NCBI GenBank assembly: GCA_965248735.1
Contig: OZ252146.1
Coordinates: 1,984,001-2,048,000 of the forward strand
DNA from: Aldehydirespirator sp965248735
Lineage (GTDB): Bacteria > Actinomycetota > Acidimicrobiia > Acidimicrobiales > Aldehydirespiratoraceae
DNA length: 64,000 nucleotides
Direction of reading: 5' to 3'
Under the pieces are notes generated by a model. It did no database searches, was not told the origin of the DNA, and worked only from the letters and a program-made list of their open reading frames with translations. Made by a program: the position numbers and the translations under genes. Below are positions 35,089-45,054 of this stretch, in pieces (within the stretch, counting starts at the first letter, position 1; every line of letters begins with the position of its first letter).

Positions 35089-35174
35089 CGCACCCCTTTG
35101 TCGCTCGGGCGGCCGGGCTGCGACGATGTGTGGTCGTCGGGGCGTGGTCCGGCGCCCGTTGGGGCGCGTCGCAG
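35050..35174. repeat. 24-bp direct repeat around the MetF-like start
   Basis: The 24 bases GGCGCCCGTTGGGGCGCG plus TCGCAG occur at 35050-35073 (inside the first codons of the MetF-like gene) and again at 35151-35174 in the fhs-metF intergenic region, 101 bases apart. This looks like a small local duplication that extended or remodelled the 5' end of the reductase gene. Confidence 0.7.
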
Positions 35175-35202
35175 TCTCGACATCATTCTCGCAGTCAGAC
35201 CC

Positions 35203-36906
35203 TCAGCTCAGGCCGACGATGTTGCCGTCGGCGTCGATGTCGATCCCCATGGCGGCCGGCACCCGGCCCAGGCCGGGCATGGTGCGCACGTCGCCGCAGA
35301 TCGGGTACACGAATCCGGCGCCCACCGAGGCCCGCACCTCGCGCACCGGCAGTGTCCATCCGGTCGGCGCGCCCTTCAACGACGGGTCCGACGAGATCGA
35401 CAGGTGCGTCTTGGCGATGCACACCGGCAGGTTCCCGAACCCGGCCTCGGTGTAGGTGGCGAGCTGCTTGTCCGCGGTGCTGGAGTACTCCACACCGTCA
35501 GCGCCGTACACGCGGGTGGCAACCGTCTCGATCTTGGACTTCAACGAGGCCTCGTCGGGGTACAGGACCGAGAATTCGCTGGGCTCGTCGGCCGCCTCGG
35601 CCACCGCCTCGGCCAACTCCGTGGCGCCCCGGCCGCCGTCGGCGAAGTGGGTGGTCTCCGCCGAGCGGGCGTCGTACTCGGCTGCGATCTCGCCGATGGC
35701 CGCGATGTCGGCCGCGTGGTCCCCGGGGAACACGTTGATGGCCACCACCGGCGTGCAGCCGTGGATGCGCATGTTCTCGAGCTGCTTGCGGAGGTTGTCA
35801 CCGCCGGCGTGGACCTCGTCGGGGTTCTCGGCCAGCAGCGCTTCCGGCAGCGGCCGGCCAGCCACGATCCTGTGGTTGCCCGAGTGCGCCTTGAGGCCCC
35901 GCACGGTGGCGACCAGCACGGCGGCGTCGGGTGCGATGCCCGAGTAGCGGCACTTGATGTTGAAGAAGCGCTCGGCGCCCATGTCGGCGCCGAAGCCCGC
36001 CTCGGTTAGCAGGAAGTCCGAAGCGCGGATGCCTATCTGGTCGGCCACGATCGACGAGTTGCCGGTGGCGATATTGCCGAAGGGCCCGGTGTGCACCAGC
36101 GCGGGCGTGTTCTCGAGGGTCTGCATCAAGTTGGGCTTGATGGCCTCGCGCAGGATCACGGCCATCGACCCGGCCACGCCGATCTCCTCGGCGGTGACGG
36201 GCGTGCTGGCCTTGGTGTATCCCACCACGATGCGCCCCAGCCGGGCCCTCAGATCCTGCAGCCCGGTGCACAGCGCCAGCGCGGCCATCACCTCGGAGGC
36301 CGCGGTGATGTCGAAGCCCGACTCCCGGGGCACTCCGTCGAGGCGGCCGCCCAGCCCCAGCGTGATGTTGCGCAGGGCCCGGTCGTTCACATCCAGCACC
36401 CGGCGCCAGGTGATGTTGTATAGGTCGAGGCCAAGCTCGTTGCCGTGGTAGAGGTGGGCGTCCACCATGGCCGAGCACAGGTTGTGGGCGGCCGTCACGG
36501 CGTGCATATCGCCGGTGAGGTGCAGGTTGAACAGCTCCATGGGCACCACCTGGCTGTAGCCGCCCCCGGCCGCGCCGCCCTTGATGCCGAAAGTGGGGCC
36601 CATGGACGGCTGGCGGATGGCGATAGTGGCGGTGCGGCCGATGTGCTGGAAAGCCTGGCCGAGCCCGACGGTGGTGGTGGTCTTGCCCTCACCGAGCGGG
36701 GTGGGTGTGATGGCCGACACCACCACGTAGCGGGCCCGCGGCCGGCCTGCTTGGGCCATGGCCTCCGCCGCATCGAGGCTCACCTTGGCCGCACCAGTGC
36801 CGTAGGGCTCCAGCATCTCGGGCGGGATGCCGGCGTCGGCGGCGATCGAGTCGAGCGGCTTCAGATTGGCCTGGGAGGCGATCTCCAGGTCGGTCGGAAA
36901 TGGCAT
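35203..36906 (-). CDS. fhs: formate-tetrahydrofolate ligase
   Basis: 567 residues from ATG 36906, chosen for the GGAAGG ribosome site and the standard N-terminus (DLEIASQANLKPL). The ATP-binding loop TPLGEGKTTTT and the signature GIKGGAAGGGYSQVVPM are intact. It joins formate to THF with ATP, or in reverse releases formate and makes ATP. Neighbouring MetF-like and dimethylglycine dehydrogenase genes, plus the formate dehydrogenase at 55.8-60.4 kb, favour the C1-oxidising direction here (inference). It is divergent from the dimethylglycine dehydrogenase gene, with a candidate shared operator at 36994-37028. Confidence 0.95.
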   Translation of the reverse strand: MPFPTDLEIASQANLKPLDSIAADAGIPPEMLEPYGTGAAKVSLDAAEAMAQAGRPRARYVVVSAITPTPLGEGKTTTTVGLGQAFQHIGRTATIAIRQPSMGPTFGIKGGAAGGGYSQVVPMELFNLHLTGDMHAVTAAHNLCSAMVDAHLYHGNELGLDLYNITWRRVLDVNDRALRNITLGLGGRLDGVPRESGFDITAASEVMAALALCTGLQDLRARLGRIVVGYTKASTPVTAEEIGVAGSMAVILREAIKPNLMQTLENTPALVHTGPFGNIATGNSSIVADQIGIRASDFLLTEAGFGADMGAERFFNIKCRYSGIAPDAAVLVATVRGLKAHSGNHRIVAGRPLPEALLAENPDEVHAGGDNLRKQLENMRIHGCTPVVAINVFPGDHAADIAAIGEIAAEYDARSAETTHFADGGRGATELAEAVAEAADEPSEFSVLYPDEASLKSKIETVATRVYGADGVEYSSTADKQLATYTEAGFGNLPVCIAKTHLSISSDPSLKGAPTGWTLPVREVRASVGAGFVYPICGDVRTMPGLGRVPAAMGIDIDADGNIVGLS

Positions 36907-36993
36907 CGTTGCCCTTCCTTTCGCATCAGTGTTGCGCGGTTGTCGGCACCGGCCGGAGTGTTGGCGCGGCGCCGCTCCGGAGGGTAGCTTGTC

Positions 36994-37028
36994 GTTCCGC
37001 ATCTCGGAACGATTCCGCATTGCAGAAC
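36994..37028. promoter_or_regulatory. candidate operator shared with the serA/folD region
   Basis: A perfect palindrome GTTCCG CATCT CGGAAC (36994-37010) is followed directly by a degraded second copy, ATTCCGCATTGCAGAAC (37012-37028). The 6-5-6 spacing and the CGGAAC-n-(G/A)TTCCG junction match the element at 27351-27383. It sits between fhs (start 36906) and the dimethylglycine dehydrogenase gene (start 37114), about equally far from both. Confidence 0.65.
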
Positions 37029-37113
37029 AGGATGCGGCACCTGCCCCGAAGCGGACGCCGCACACTACATAAGATCCCAGGCCCGCTGGCATGGCAGCTC
37101 AGGAGGAACGAGG

Positions 37114-39648
37114 GTGAGCGATTTCCCCGCCACCGCGAAGTGCGTGGTGATAGGAGCCGGCATCGTCGGCAACTGCCTGGTAGGTCACCTGGCCAAGCTC
37201 GGCTGGAGCGACCTGGTGCTGTTGGACAAGGGGCCGCTGCCCAACCCGGGCGGCTCCACCGGACACGCCTCGAACTTCATCTTCCCGGTGGACCACAACA
37301 AGGAGATGTGCCTGCTCGGCGTTCAGAGCGCCAACCAGTACCGCGATCTGGGCCTTTCGGTCGACTCCGGCGGCATTGAGGTGGCCCGCACGCAGGAGCG
37401 GTTGGACGAGCTGCAGCGGCGCATGACCTCGGCCACCGCCTGGGGCGTGGAAGCGCGCCTGCTCACCCCCGCCGACGTGAGCGAGTTGGTGCCGTTCATC
37501 AATACCGACGTCATCCTCGGCGGCTTCTACTCCCCGACGGTGTCGGTAGTCGATTCGCTGGAGACGGGCACCGTCATGCGCCGCGTGGCCACCGACAACG
37601 GCTGCCGGGTGCTGGCCAACACCGAGGTGCTCGACATTCTCACCGAGCCCGGCCCCAACCCCGGCGACCGCACCGTGAAGGCCGTCGTCACCGACGCCGG
37701 CACCATCGAGACGGAGTATGTGGTGATCGCCTGCGGGGTGTGGTCCAACCGGCTCGCCAACATGGCCGGCGCCTGCATCCCGCTGGTGCCGGCCGTGCAC
37801 CAGATGGCCGACGTTGGCCCGGTCGACGTGCTCGCTGAGACCAACAACGAGATCGGCTATCCCATCGTGCGCGACATGGACACGTTCTGCTACGAGCGTC
37901 AGTCCGCGGGCTCCATGGAGGTGGGCTCCTACGCCCACAGGCCCATCTTCCACCACCCCGACGACATCCCCTCCAACGAAGAGGCGGCGCTGTCGCCCAC
38001 CGAGATGCCGTTCACGCCCGACGACTTCGACCCCCAGATGGAGCAGGCCATCGAGCTCATGGACATGCTCGGCGACGCCGAGATCAAGTACGCCATCAAC
38101 GGCCTGTTGTCGCTCACCCCCGACGCCATGCCGTGTCTGGGTGAGATCCCCGAGGTGCGCAACCTCTGGTCTGCCGCCGCCGTCTGGGTCAAGGAGGGGC
38201 CGGGGATGGCGCAGGTGGTGGCCGAGTGGATGACCTTCGGCTATCCCCGGGTGATCGACGTCCACGGCGCCGACATCTCCCGCTTCTACCCCGAGGAGCG
38301 GCCGGACGAACACATCTGGGCCCGCTCCGCCGAGCACTTCAACAAGACCTACGGCATCGTCCATCCGGCCGAGCAGTGGGAGAGCCGCCGCGACCTGCGG
38401 GTCGGGCCCTACTTCTCGCGCCAGCAGGACCTGGGCGCCTTCTTCTTCCAGGCCCGCACCTGGGAGCGGCCCCAGTGGTTCGAGTCCAACGCCGACCTCG
38501 TCGAGCGCTACGGGCTGGAGGACCGGGAGGTGGAGTGGGACGCCCGCTGGTGGAGCCCCATCACCGTCGCCGAGCACCTCAACCTGCGCGAAAACTGCGG
38601 CCTGGTGGACCTGAGCGCCTTCCAGATCTACGAGCTCACCGGGCCGGGGGCGGTGGCCTACGCCGACCGTCTCGCAGTCAACAAGATCGATGTGCCGGTG
38701 GGCCGCTCGATCTACACACCGTGGCTCACGCCCGACGGCGGCTTCCACTCCGACCTGACCATGATGCGCCTCGGAACCGAGCGGGTGCGGGTCGTGACCG
38801 GCGTGTTCGACGGCGGCCGCGACGAGTTCTGGGCCCGCCGGCACATGCCGACCGACGGCTCGGTGAGTTTCGCCAACGTCACCGACGAGATGACGACCCT
38901 TGGCCTTTGGGGGCCCAACGCCCCCGCGGTGCTCGGCGCCCTCTGCGAGGCCGACCTGAGCCAGGCGGGATCGTCCTACGGCTCGCTGGTGGACGTGGAG
39001 CTCGACTGCGGCACGGGCAGGCCCGTGCCGGCCACCCTGTTCCGCATCTCCTATGTGGGCGACACCGGCTGGGAGGTCTACCTGGCCTGGGACGACGACC
39101 CCGCGGTGTGGGACGCCCTCATGCGGGTCGGCGCCGACTACGGCCTGCGGGCCACCGGCGGCGGGGTGTACGGCACCTCGGGCCGGCTCGAGAAGGGCTA
39201 TCGGCTCATGGGCGCCGAGTTGGAGAGCGAGTACAACCCGCTGGAGGCCGGGCTGGCCCGACCCCGGGTGAAGGCGGCCGACTTCATCGGCAAGGAGGCC
39301 TACCTGGCGGCCCGCGAGGCGGGAGACCCCGAGGTGCAAGTGTGCGTTCTCACCGTGGAGGACCTGCGCGACGGCCGGGGCCGCAAGCGCTACATGCAGG
39401 GCGGCAACGAGCCGATCCTCACCCTCGACGGTGATCGCATCGTCGACTCTCACGGGCGGGTGTCGAGGATCACCACCGCCGGCCCGGGCCCGTCGGTGGG
39501 CAAGTACCTGCTGATGGGGTACTTGCCGTCGGAGCTGGCCGTGCCGGGCACCGACCTGCAGGTGATGTACATGAACGAACTGTTCCCGGTGCGGGTAGCC
39601 GGCACCGGCGCCGTGTTCGACCCCGACGACGCCCGCATGAAGAGCTGA
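37114..39648 (+). CDS. dimethylglycine/sarcosine dehydrogenase family protein (FAD oxidase plus GcvT-like domain)
   Basis: 844 residues. The N-terminal half is a DAO-type FAD domain (CVVIGAGIVGNCLVGHLAKLG near residue 10, then GSTGHASNFIFP). The C-terminal half is a folate-binding aminomethyltransferase-like domain (RENCGLVDLSAFQIYELTG ... GNEPILTLDG). This two-domain order is that of dimethylglycine, sarcosine and related N-methyl-amino-acid dehydrogenases, which demethylate substrates, load the C1 unit on THF and reduce ETF. GTG start with GGAGGAA upstream. etfB and etfA follow directly, so the electron acceptor is encoded with it. Confidence 0.9.
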   Translation: MSDFPATAKCVVIGAGIVGNCLVGHLAKLGWSDLVLLDKGPLPNPGGSTGHASNFIFPVDHNKEMCLLGVQSANQYRDLGLSVDSGGIEVARTQERLDELQRRMTSATAWGVEARLLTPADVSELVPFINTDVILGGFYSPTVSVVDSLETGTVMRRVATDNGCRVLANTEVLDILTEPGPNPGDRTVKAVVTDAGTIETEYVVIACGVWSNRLANMAGACIPLVPAVHQMADVGPVDVLAETNNEIGYPIVRDMDTFCYERQSAGSMEVGSYAHRPIFHHPDDIPSNEEAALSPTEMPFTPDDFDPQMEQAIELMDMLGDAEIKYAINGLLSLTPDAMPCLGEIPEVRNLWSAAAVWVKEGPGMAQVVAEWMTFGYPRVIDVHGADISRFYPEERPDEHIWARSAEHFNKTYGIVHPAEQWESRRDLRVGPYFSRQQDLGAFFFQARTWERPQWFESNADLVERYGLEDREVEWDARWWSPITVAEHLNLRENCGLVDLSAFQIYELTGPGAVAYADRLAVNKIDVPVGRSIYTPWLTPDGGFHSDLTMMRLGTERVRVVTGVFDGGRDEFWARRHMPTDGSVSFANVTDEMTTLGLWGPNAPAVLGALCEADLSQAGSSYGSLVDVELDCGTGRPVPATLFRISYVGDTGWEVYLAWDDDPAVWDALMRVGADYGLRATGGGVYGTSGRLEKGYRLMGAELESEYNPLEAGLARPRVKAADFIGKEAYLAAREAGDPEVQVCVLTVEDLRDGRGRKRYMQGGNEPILTLDGDRIVDSHGRVSRITTAGPGPSVGKYLLMGYLPSELAVPGTDLQVMYMNELFPVRVAGTGAVFDPDDARMKS

Positions 39649-39707
39649 GGCGTCAGGGATGCGGGGGTCGACGGTGCTGACGGCTCAGAGCTGAGGGAGC
39701 ACGAGTG

Positions 39708-40472
39708 ATGCGGATCCTGTGCTGCGTGAAGCGGGTGCCGGCGCCCGGCGCCAAGATCAACGTCACCGCCGACGGCCTGGCCGTGGACGCGGCCCATCTG
39801 GGGTTCACGACCAGCCCCCACGAGGAGTGCGGGGTGGAGGAGGCGGTGCAGATCACCGAGCGCCTCGGCGGCGAGGTGACGGTGCTCACGCTGGGACCGC
39901 CTGAGGCTGCCGAGCAACTGCGCTACGCGGCGTCGGTGGGCGCTCACCATGGCGTGCTCATCCAGACCGACGGCGCGCCCTGGGATCCCCAGCGCACCGC
40001 CCGGGCGCTGACGGCCGCCATCGAGTCGCTCGAAGCCGACGGCGATGCCTTCGATCTGATCCTGTTCGGCAACGAATCGGCCGATTCGGGAGGCTTCCAG
40101 GTGGGGGTGCGGGTGGCCCACGCCCTTGGCCGGCCCATCGTCAACGGCATCAAGGGGATTGAGATCGACGGGTCCACCGTGCGGGCCCGCCGCGAGATCG
40201 ACGGCGGCTTTGAGGTGTACGAGCTGGATCTGCCCGCCGCGCTCGGGGTCAAGGAGGGCATCAGCCTGCCCCGCTACCCGACCATGAGAGGCCGGCTGGC
40301 CTCCAAGAAGCTGGCAATCACCGCGCTGGAGATCGATGCCGACGAGGGTGCGCAGGCGATGGTGCGCCTGCACCGGCCGGCCGAGACGGTGTCGCAGACG
40401 GTGATCCTCGGCGACGGCCCCGAAGCGGCCCCCGCCGTGGTGGACGTGCTCGCGGACCTGGGGGTGCTGTGA
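39708..40472 (+). CDS. etfB: electron transfer flavoprotein subunit beta
   Basis: 254 residues from the ATG at 39708 (an adjacent GTG at 39705 is in frame). CCVKRVPAPGAKI at the N-terminus, GGEVTVLTLGPPEAAEQLRYAAS and the C-terminal LPRYPTMRGRLASKK are characteristic of EtfB. With EtfA it accepts electrons from acyl-CoA and dimethylglycine dehydrogenases. It ends LGVL-TGA, and that end forms the start of the six-copy 50-bp repeat separating it from etfA. A partial second copy lies at 42186-42762. Confidence 0.93.
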   Translation: MRILCCVKRVPAPGAKINVTADGLAVDAAHLGFTTSPHEECGVEEAVQITERLGGEVTVLTLGPPEAAEQLRYAASVGAHHGVLIQTDGAPWDPQRTARALTAAIESLEADGDAFDLILFGNESADSGGFQVGVRVAHALGRPIVNGIKGIEIDGSTVRARREIDGGFEVYELDLPAALGVKEGISLPRYPTMRGRLASKKLAITALEIDADEGAQAMVRLHRPAETVSQTVILGDGPEAAPAVVDVLADLGVL

Positions 40473-40770
40473 TGGCGCGGTTCGTCCGGGTCGACGCACG
40501 GGACGAGCAGGGGGTGGCGTGATGGCGCGGTTCGCCCGGGTCGACGCACGGGACGAGCTGGGGGTGCTGTGATGGCGCGGTTCGTCCGGGTCGACGCACG
40601 GGACGAGCTGGGGGTGCTGTGATGGCGCGGTTCGTCCGGGTCGACGCACGGGACGAGCTGGGGGTGCTGTGATGGCGCGGTTCGCCCGGGTCGACGCACG
40701 GGACGAGCTGGGGGTGCTGTGATGGCGCGGTTCGCCCGGGTCGACGCACGGGACGAGCAGGGGGTGGCGT
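40471..40770 (+). repeat. six 50-bp tandem repeats, each a TGATG-linked 16-codon mini-ORF
   Basis: Units begin at 40471, 40521, 40571, 40621, 40671 and 40721 without spacers. Each encodes ATG...TGA for a peptide of the form MARFVRVDARDELGVL (or ...EQGVA in units 1 and 6). The stop of each overlaps the next ATG by one base (TGATG), and the last hands over to the etfA ATG at 40772. Every unit also carries a GAGCTGGGGGTG purine-rich stretch just before the next ATG. The unit includes the etfB C-terminal LGVL codons, so it arose by duplication of the etfB-etfA junction. Confidence 0.9.
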
Positions 40771-40771
40771 G

Positions 40772-41782
40772 ATGCTGCTGGTGGTGCTCGAGCACGACCG
40801 GGGCACGCTGGGCGAGCCCGGCCGGGAGGCGCTCACATTCGGTCGGACGCTGGCCGCCAAGATGGGCACAGAAATGCACGCGGCGGTGATCGGAGCGGGA
40901 GCCTCCGGAGATGCGGTCGGTTCGGGTTCGCTCGCAGCCGAGGCCGGCGTCCACGGGGCGACGCGGGTGCACACGGTCGACCACGAGGTGCTCACCGATT
41001 TCGGCCCCGAGGCCTGGGGCGAGTCCGTCGCCCAGATCACGGCCGAGCTCGGTGCGCGGGCGGTGCTGGCCTGCGGTAGCGAGCGGGGCAACGAGGTGAT
41101 GTCGCAGGCCGCGGCCCGCCTGGACGCCCCTTTCGTGGCCAACTGCACCGACATCACTCCGCCGGAGCCGGGCCAAGACTGGTCGATGACCCGAGTCCAG
41201 TGGGGCGGGTCGCTGCTGGAGGACGCCACCCTGCGGGCCGACACCGCGCTGGTGAGCTGCGCACTGCACACAGTGGCTTCCTCGTGGGCCGAGCCTCCGC
41301 CGGCGGACCCTGTCGACGTGCTGCCCGTCTCGGTGGATCTCGCCGCCGAACTGGCCCGCACCGTGGTAAAGGACCGGGTGGTGCTGGAGGCGGGCGTCAC
41401 CCTGCCCACCGCGCCCGTCGTCATCGGCGGCGGCCGCGGCGTCGGCTCCGCCGAGGGGTTCGCCCCGCTGGAGGAGCTGGCCGATCTGCTCGGCGGGAGG
41501 GTCGGATGCAGCCGGGCCGTCACCAACAACGGCTGGCGACCCCATTCGGACCAGGTCGGCCAGACCGGCACCCGCATCGCCCCTGAGATCTACATCGCCT
41601 CGGGTATCTCCGGCGCCATCCAGCACTGGGTGGGCGCTATGGGTTCCAAGCACATCCTGGCCGTCAACATCGACCCCGAGGCCAACATGGTCGTCAAGGC
41701 GGACTGGGCTGTGATCGGCGATCTGCACCAGGTCATTCCCGCAATCTCCGCGGAGATCCGCCGCCGCCGGGACAGGCCGTGA
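40772..41782 (+). CDS. etfA: electron transfer flavoprotein subunit alpha
   Basis: 336 residues. The C-terminal FAD domain shows PVVIGGGRGVGSAEGF, SRAVTNNGWRPHSDQVGQTG, IYIASGISGAIQHWVGAMG and AVNIDPEANM, all diagnostic of EtfA. The N-terminal half is more divergent. ATG at 40772 (in-frame GTG at 40769) overlaps the final repeat stop. It forms the heterodimer with EtfB that carries electrons to an ETF-quinone oxidoreductase, which is not in this window. Confidence 0.93.
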   Translation: MLLVVLEHDRGTLGEPGREALTFGRTLAAKMGTEMHAAVIGAGASGDAVGSGSLAAEAGVHGATRVHTVDHEVLTDFGPEAWGESVAQITAELGARAVLACGSERGNEVMSQAAARLDAPFVANCTDITPPEPGQDWSMTRVQWGGSLLEDATLRADTALVSCALHTVASSWAEPPPADPVDVLPVSVDLAAELARTVVKDRVVLEAGVTLPTAPVVIGGGRGVGSAEGFAPLEELADLLGGRVGCSRAVTNNGWRPHSDQVGQTGTRIAPEIYIASGISGAIQHWVGAMGSKHILAVNIDPEANMVVKADWAVIGDLHQVIPAISAEIRRRRDRP

Positions 41783-41804
41783 CCACCTCGGAGCCGCCAC
41801 TCCG

Positions 41805-42185
41805 TTGACCGACGCCGATTCGGTCCGCTCCCTCGATCAGGTCACTGCCGAGTGGCTCACTGGGAGGATGCGCGCCGCCGGGCACACCGACGCCGAGGTC
41901 ATCGGCTTCCGGCACCAGCCCGTCGGCACGGGGCAGATGGGCACCAGCGTGCGGTTCACGCTCGAGTACTCCCGGACCGGACCCGACCTTCCATCCATGA
42001 TCGTGGGAAAGTTCCCGTCTGAGGATCCACTGAGTCGAATGACGAGCAACCACAAGCAACTACGCCCGGGAGGTCGGCTTCTACCTCCACCTGCAGCCGA
42101 GGCTGACAATCCCGACCCCTGACTGCTACCACGCCGCCATCGACCAATCGACTCAGGACTTCGTGATCCTGCTCGCGGACATGGC
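41805..42185 (+). pseudogene. fragment of a phosphotransferase (APH-like) gene, frameshifted and truncated
   Basis: The first ~85 codons read SLDQVTAEWLTGRMRAAGH ... PVGTGQMGTSVRFTLEY ... PSMIVGKFPSEDP, the N-terminus of an aminoglycoside-phosphotransferase/ecdysteroid-kinase-like protein. Near 42050 the frame shifts by one; the continuing frame from 42058 reads NYAREVGFYLHLQPRLTIPTP ... FVILLADMAPA, which belongs to the same family. It is then replaced by etfB sequence at about 42186. It is therefore a remnant, not a functional gene. Confidence 0.75.
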
Positions 42186-42762
42186 CCCGGCCGAATCCGC
42201 CGAGCAGTTGCGCTACGCGGCGTCGGTGGGTGCCCATCACGGCGTGCTGGTCCAGACCGACGGCTCGGCCTGGGATCCGCAGCGGACCGCCCGGGCGCTG
42301 ACCGCGGCCATCGAGTCGCTGGAGGAGGACGGCGGCGTCTTCGACTTGATCCTGTTCGGCAACGAGTCGGCCGACTCCGGTGGCTTCCAGGTGGGGGTGC
42401 GGGTGGCCCATGCCTTGGGCCGGCCCATCGTCAACGGCATCAAGGGGATCGAGATCGACGGGTCCACCGTGCGGGTCCGCCGGGAGATCGACGGCGGCTT
42501 CGAGGTGTACGAGCTGGCCCTGCCCGCCGCCCTCGGTGTGAAGGAGGGCATCAACCTGCCCCGCTATCCGACCATGAGAGGTCGTCTGGCCTCCAAGAAG
42601 CTGGCGATCACCACCCTCGACATCGACGCCGCGGCCGGCGACCAGGCGATGGTTCGCCTGCACCGGCCGGCCGAGACGGTGTCGCAGACGGTGATCCTCG
42701 GCAACGGCCCCGAGGCTGCCCCCGCAGTGGTGGATGTGCTCGAGAAACTGGGGGTGCTGTGA
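42186..42762 (+). pseudogene. 5'-truncated second copy of etfB
   Basis: From SAEQLRYAASVGAHHGVL to the LGVL stop the sequence parallels residues ~68-254 of the intact EtfB at 39708-40472, with clearly homologous DNA. The N-terminal quarter is missing and is replaced in frame by the phosphotransferase fragment. A start at 42163 is open, so a short chimeric protein could be made, but it would lack the N-terminal strand of the EtfB fold. Confidence 0.82.
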
Positions 42763-42986
42763 TGGCGGGGCCCGCGCTGGTGGGTGTGGGGGTCACCCTG
42801 CCGACCGCGCCGGTAGTGGTGGGCGGCGGCCGCGGCGTCGGGTCGGCCGATGGATCCGCTCCCCTGGAGGAGCTGGCCGAGCTGCTCGGCGGCCGGGTCG
42901 GGTGCAGCCGGGCCGTCACCAACAACGGCTGGCGCCCCACTCCGACCAGGTCGGCCAGACCGGCACCCGATCGCCCCGGAGATCGT
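42762..42986 (+). pseudogene. internal fragment of a second etfA copy
   Basis: After the TGATG junction only the FAD-domain part remains: GVTLPTAPVVVGGGRGVGSA ... GCSRAVTNNGWRP. Compared with the intact etfA the N-terminal two thirds are missing, one base is lost near 42930-42945 and another near 42969. Similarity ends at about 42986, just before the IS30-like fragment. Confidence 0.8.
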
Positions 42987-43013
42987 TCACTTCGACTACA
43001 GGTTGGACAGCGG

Positions 43014-43159
43014 ATTCAACTGGTCGTGGCAACACCTCGTGATGGAGGTGGTTCGTGATGGGTGTTGGCAAGCGTCAGCAGGCGATTCGTGCGATGCGGG
43101 GCCAGATGTGGTCGCCTGGTCGGCCCTCGACAGCGCGGCGCGAGGACCGGGTCCGGTTC
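43014..43159 (+). mobile_element. IS30-like transposase remnant, copy A
   Basis: Bases 43014-43147 match 51800-51933 with four differences in 134 bases and in the same orientation. The reading frame starting at 43057 gives MGVGKRQQAIRAMRGQMWSP and then GRPSTARREDRVRF, resembling the N-terminus of actinobacterial IS30-family transposases. It ends abruptly at about 43159, where enolase sequence begins. Confidence 0.75.
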
Positions 43160-43970
<811 letters not shown>

Positions 43971-45054
43971 AGCGAGCCGTCGGCGCCGATCGTGATGTTG
44001 GTGGGAAGGTCGAGACCGTCGGCGATCACGGCCAGCGACCCTCCCTCGGCCGGATGGAAGGTGATTCGGCCACTGAATCGCAAGTAGCCGCCGTGGAGGA
44101 CCGGACCCTCCGGATCGAACAGGTCGAAGAGCGTCGGAAGCGTCTCGGCCGGCACCGATGCCAGCTCGACTACGTAGATGTTCGCGGACTCGTCGACGGC
44201 CACGTCCACAGCTACGGTCAACCCGGTGATCTCATCGGTGACACGGCCGGTGCTGGGATCGACCCTCACGACCTTGGAATCGCCAATCACGAACGGAGTC
44301 ACGTCCCCGGTCTCGGGGTCGACCGCGTTCCCGGAGAAGAGCGCGACCAGGATCTCTCCGGTGAGAGGATCGACCGCGAGCCCGGCCGGCACCGACTGTT
44401 GGCCGTGGGCCAGGTCCGCAAAAGTCACGATGTCCCGTATTTCACCGTCGAGCGGAATCTCGACGAGGCGATTGGCCATGCTCTCGACGGCGTAGATGCT
44501 GGACTGGTGCAGGTCGAAGGCGATGCCGTTCATGTTGCTCCGGCTGGCGAGACTTCGACCGACCCGTCTCTCCGGGCTGATCTCGAATAGGTCCTGCTCG
44601 TCGAGGCCGCCGTCGACCGTCAAGAAGATGCGTCCATCCTCATGGAGCAGCACGTCGCCAGGGCCGCTCACCTCGTCTCGACCGCTTCCGAAGAACGAGA
44701 GAGCGTTGTAGGTCGGAAGCGTACTGAACCACCGGTCGGCCTCCCCGTCGTCATCGAAGTCACCATCACCGTTGAGATCTCTGAAGTGGGTCAGCTTCCC
44801 GGTGTTCTGAGTCTGGTCGACTGCGTCGTAGCCAGTGCCGGCCTCGGCAACGAACATCTCCGTCTCCGAGCGGACGGCGACTCCTCGAGGATTGTCGAGC
44901 CCGGTGAGGAGCACTCGCGCCTCGATCGGCCCGGATCGAGTGGTCGTGTCCGAGGACCGCGAGGCGCAGCCCGTCGCCACAAGGGCGAGCAACACGAGGG
45001 CGACGACAACCGCGGGCGGTGATCCCCTCGGCCCGCGAGCCTCGAGGACGAGGA

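Noticed and set aside
40471..40770. CRISPR array
   Set aside because: The 50-bp units abut with no spacers between them and encode a TGATG chain linked to etfB and etfA.
39450..41800. Long Pro/Arg-rich minus-strand frames over the 50-bp repeats
   Set aside because: They arise because the repeat has no stop in those frames; the etfB and etfA genes occupy the other strand.
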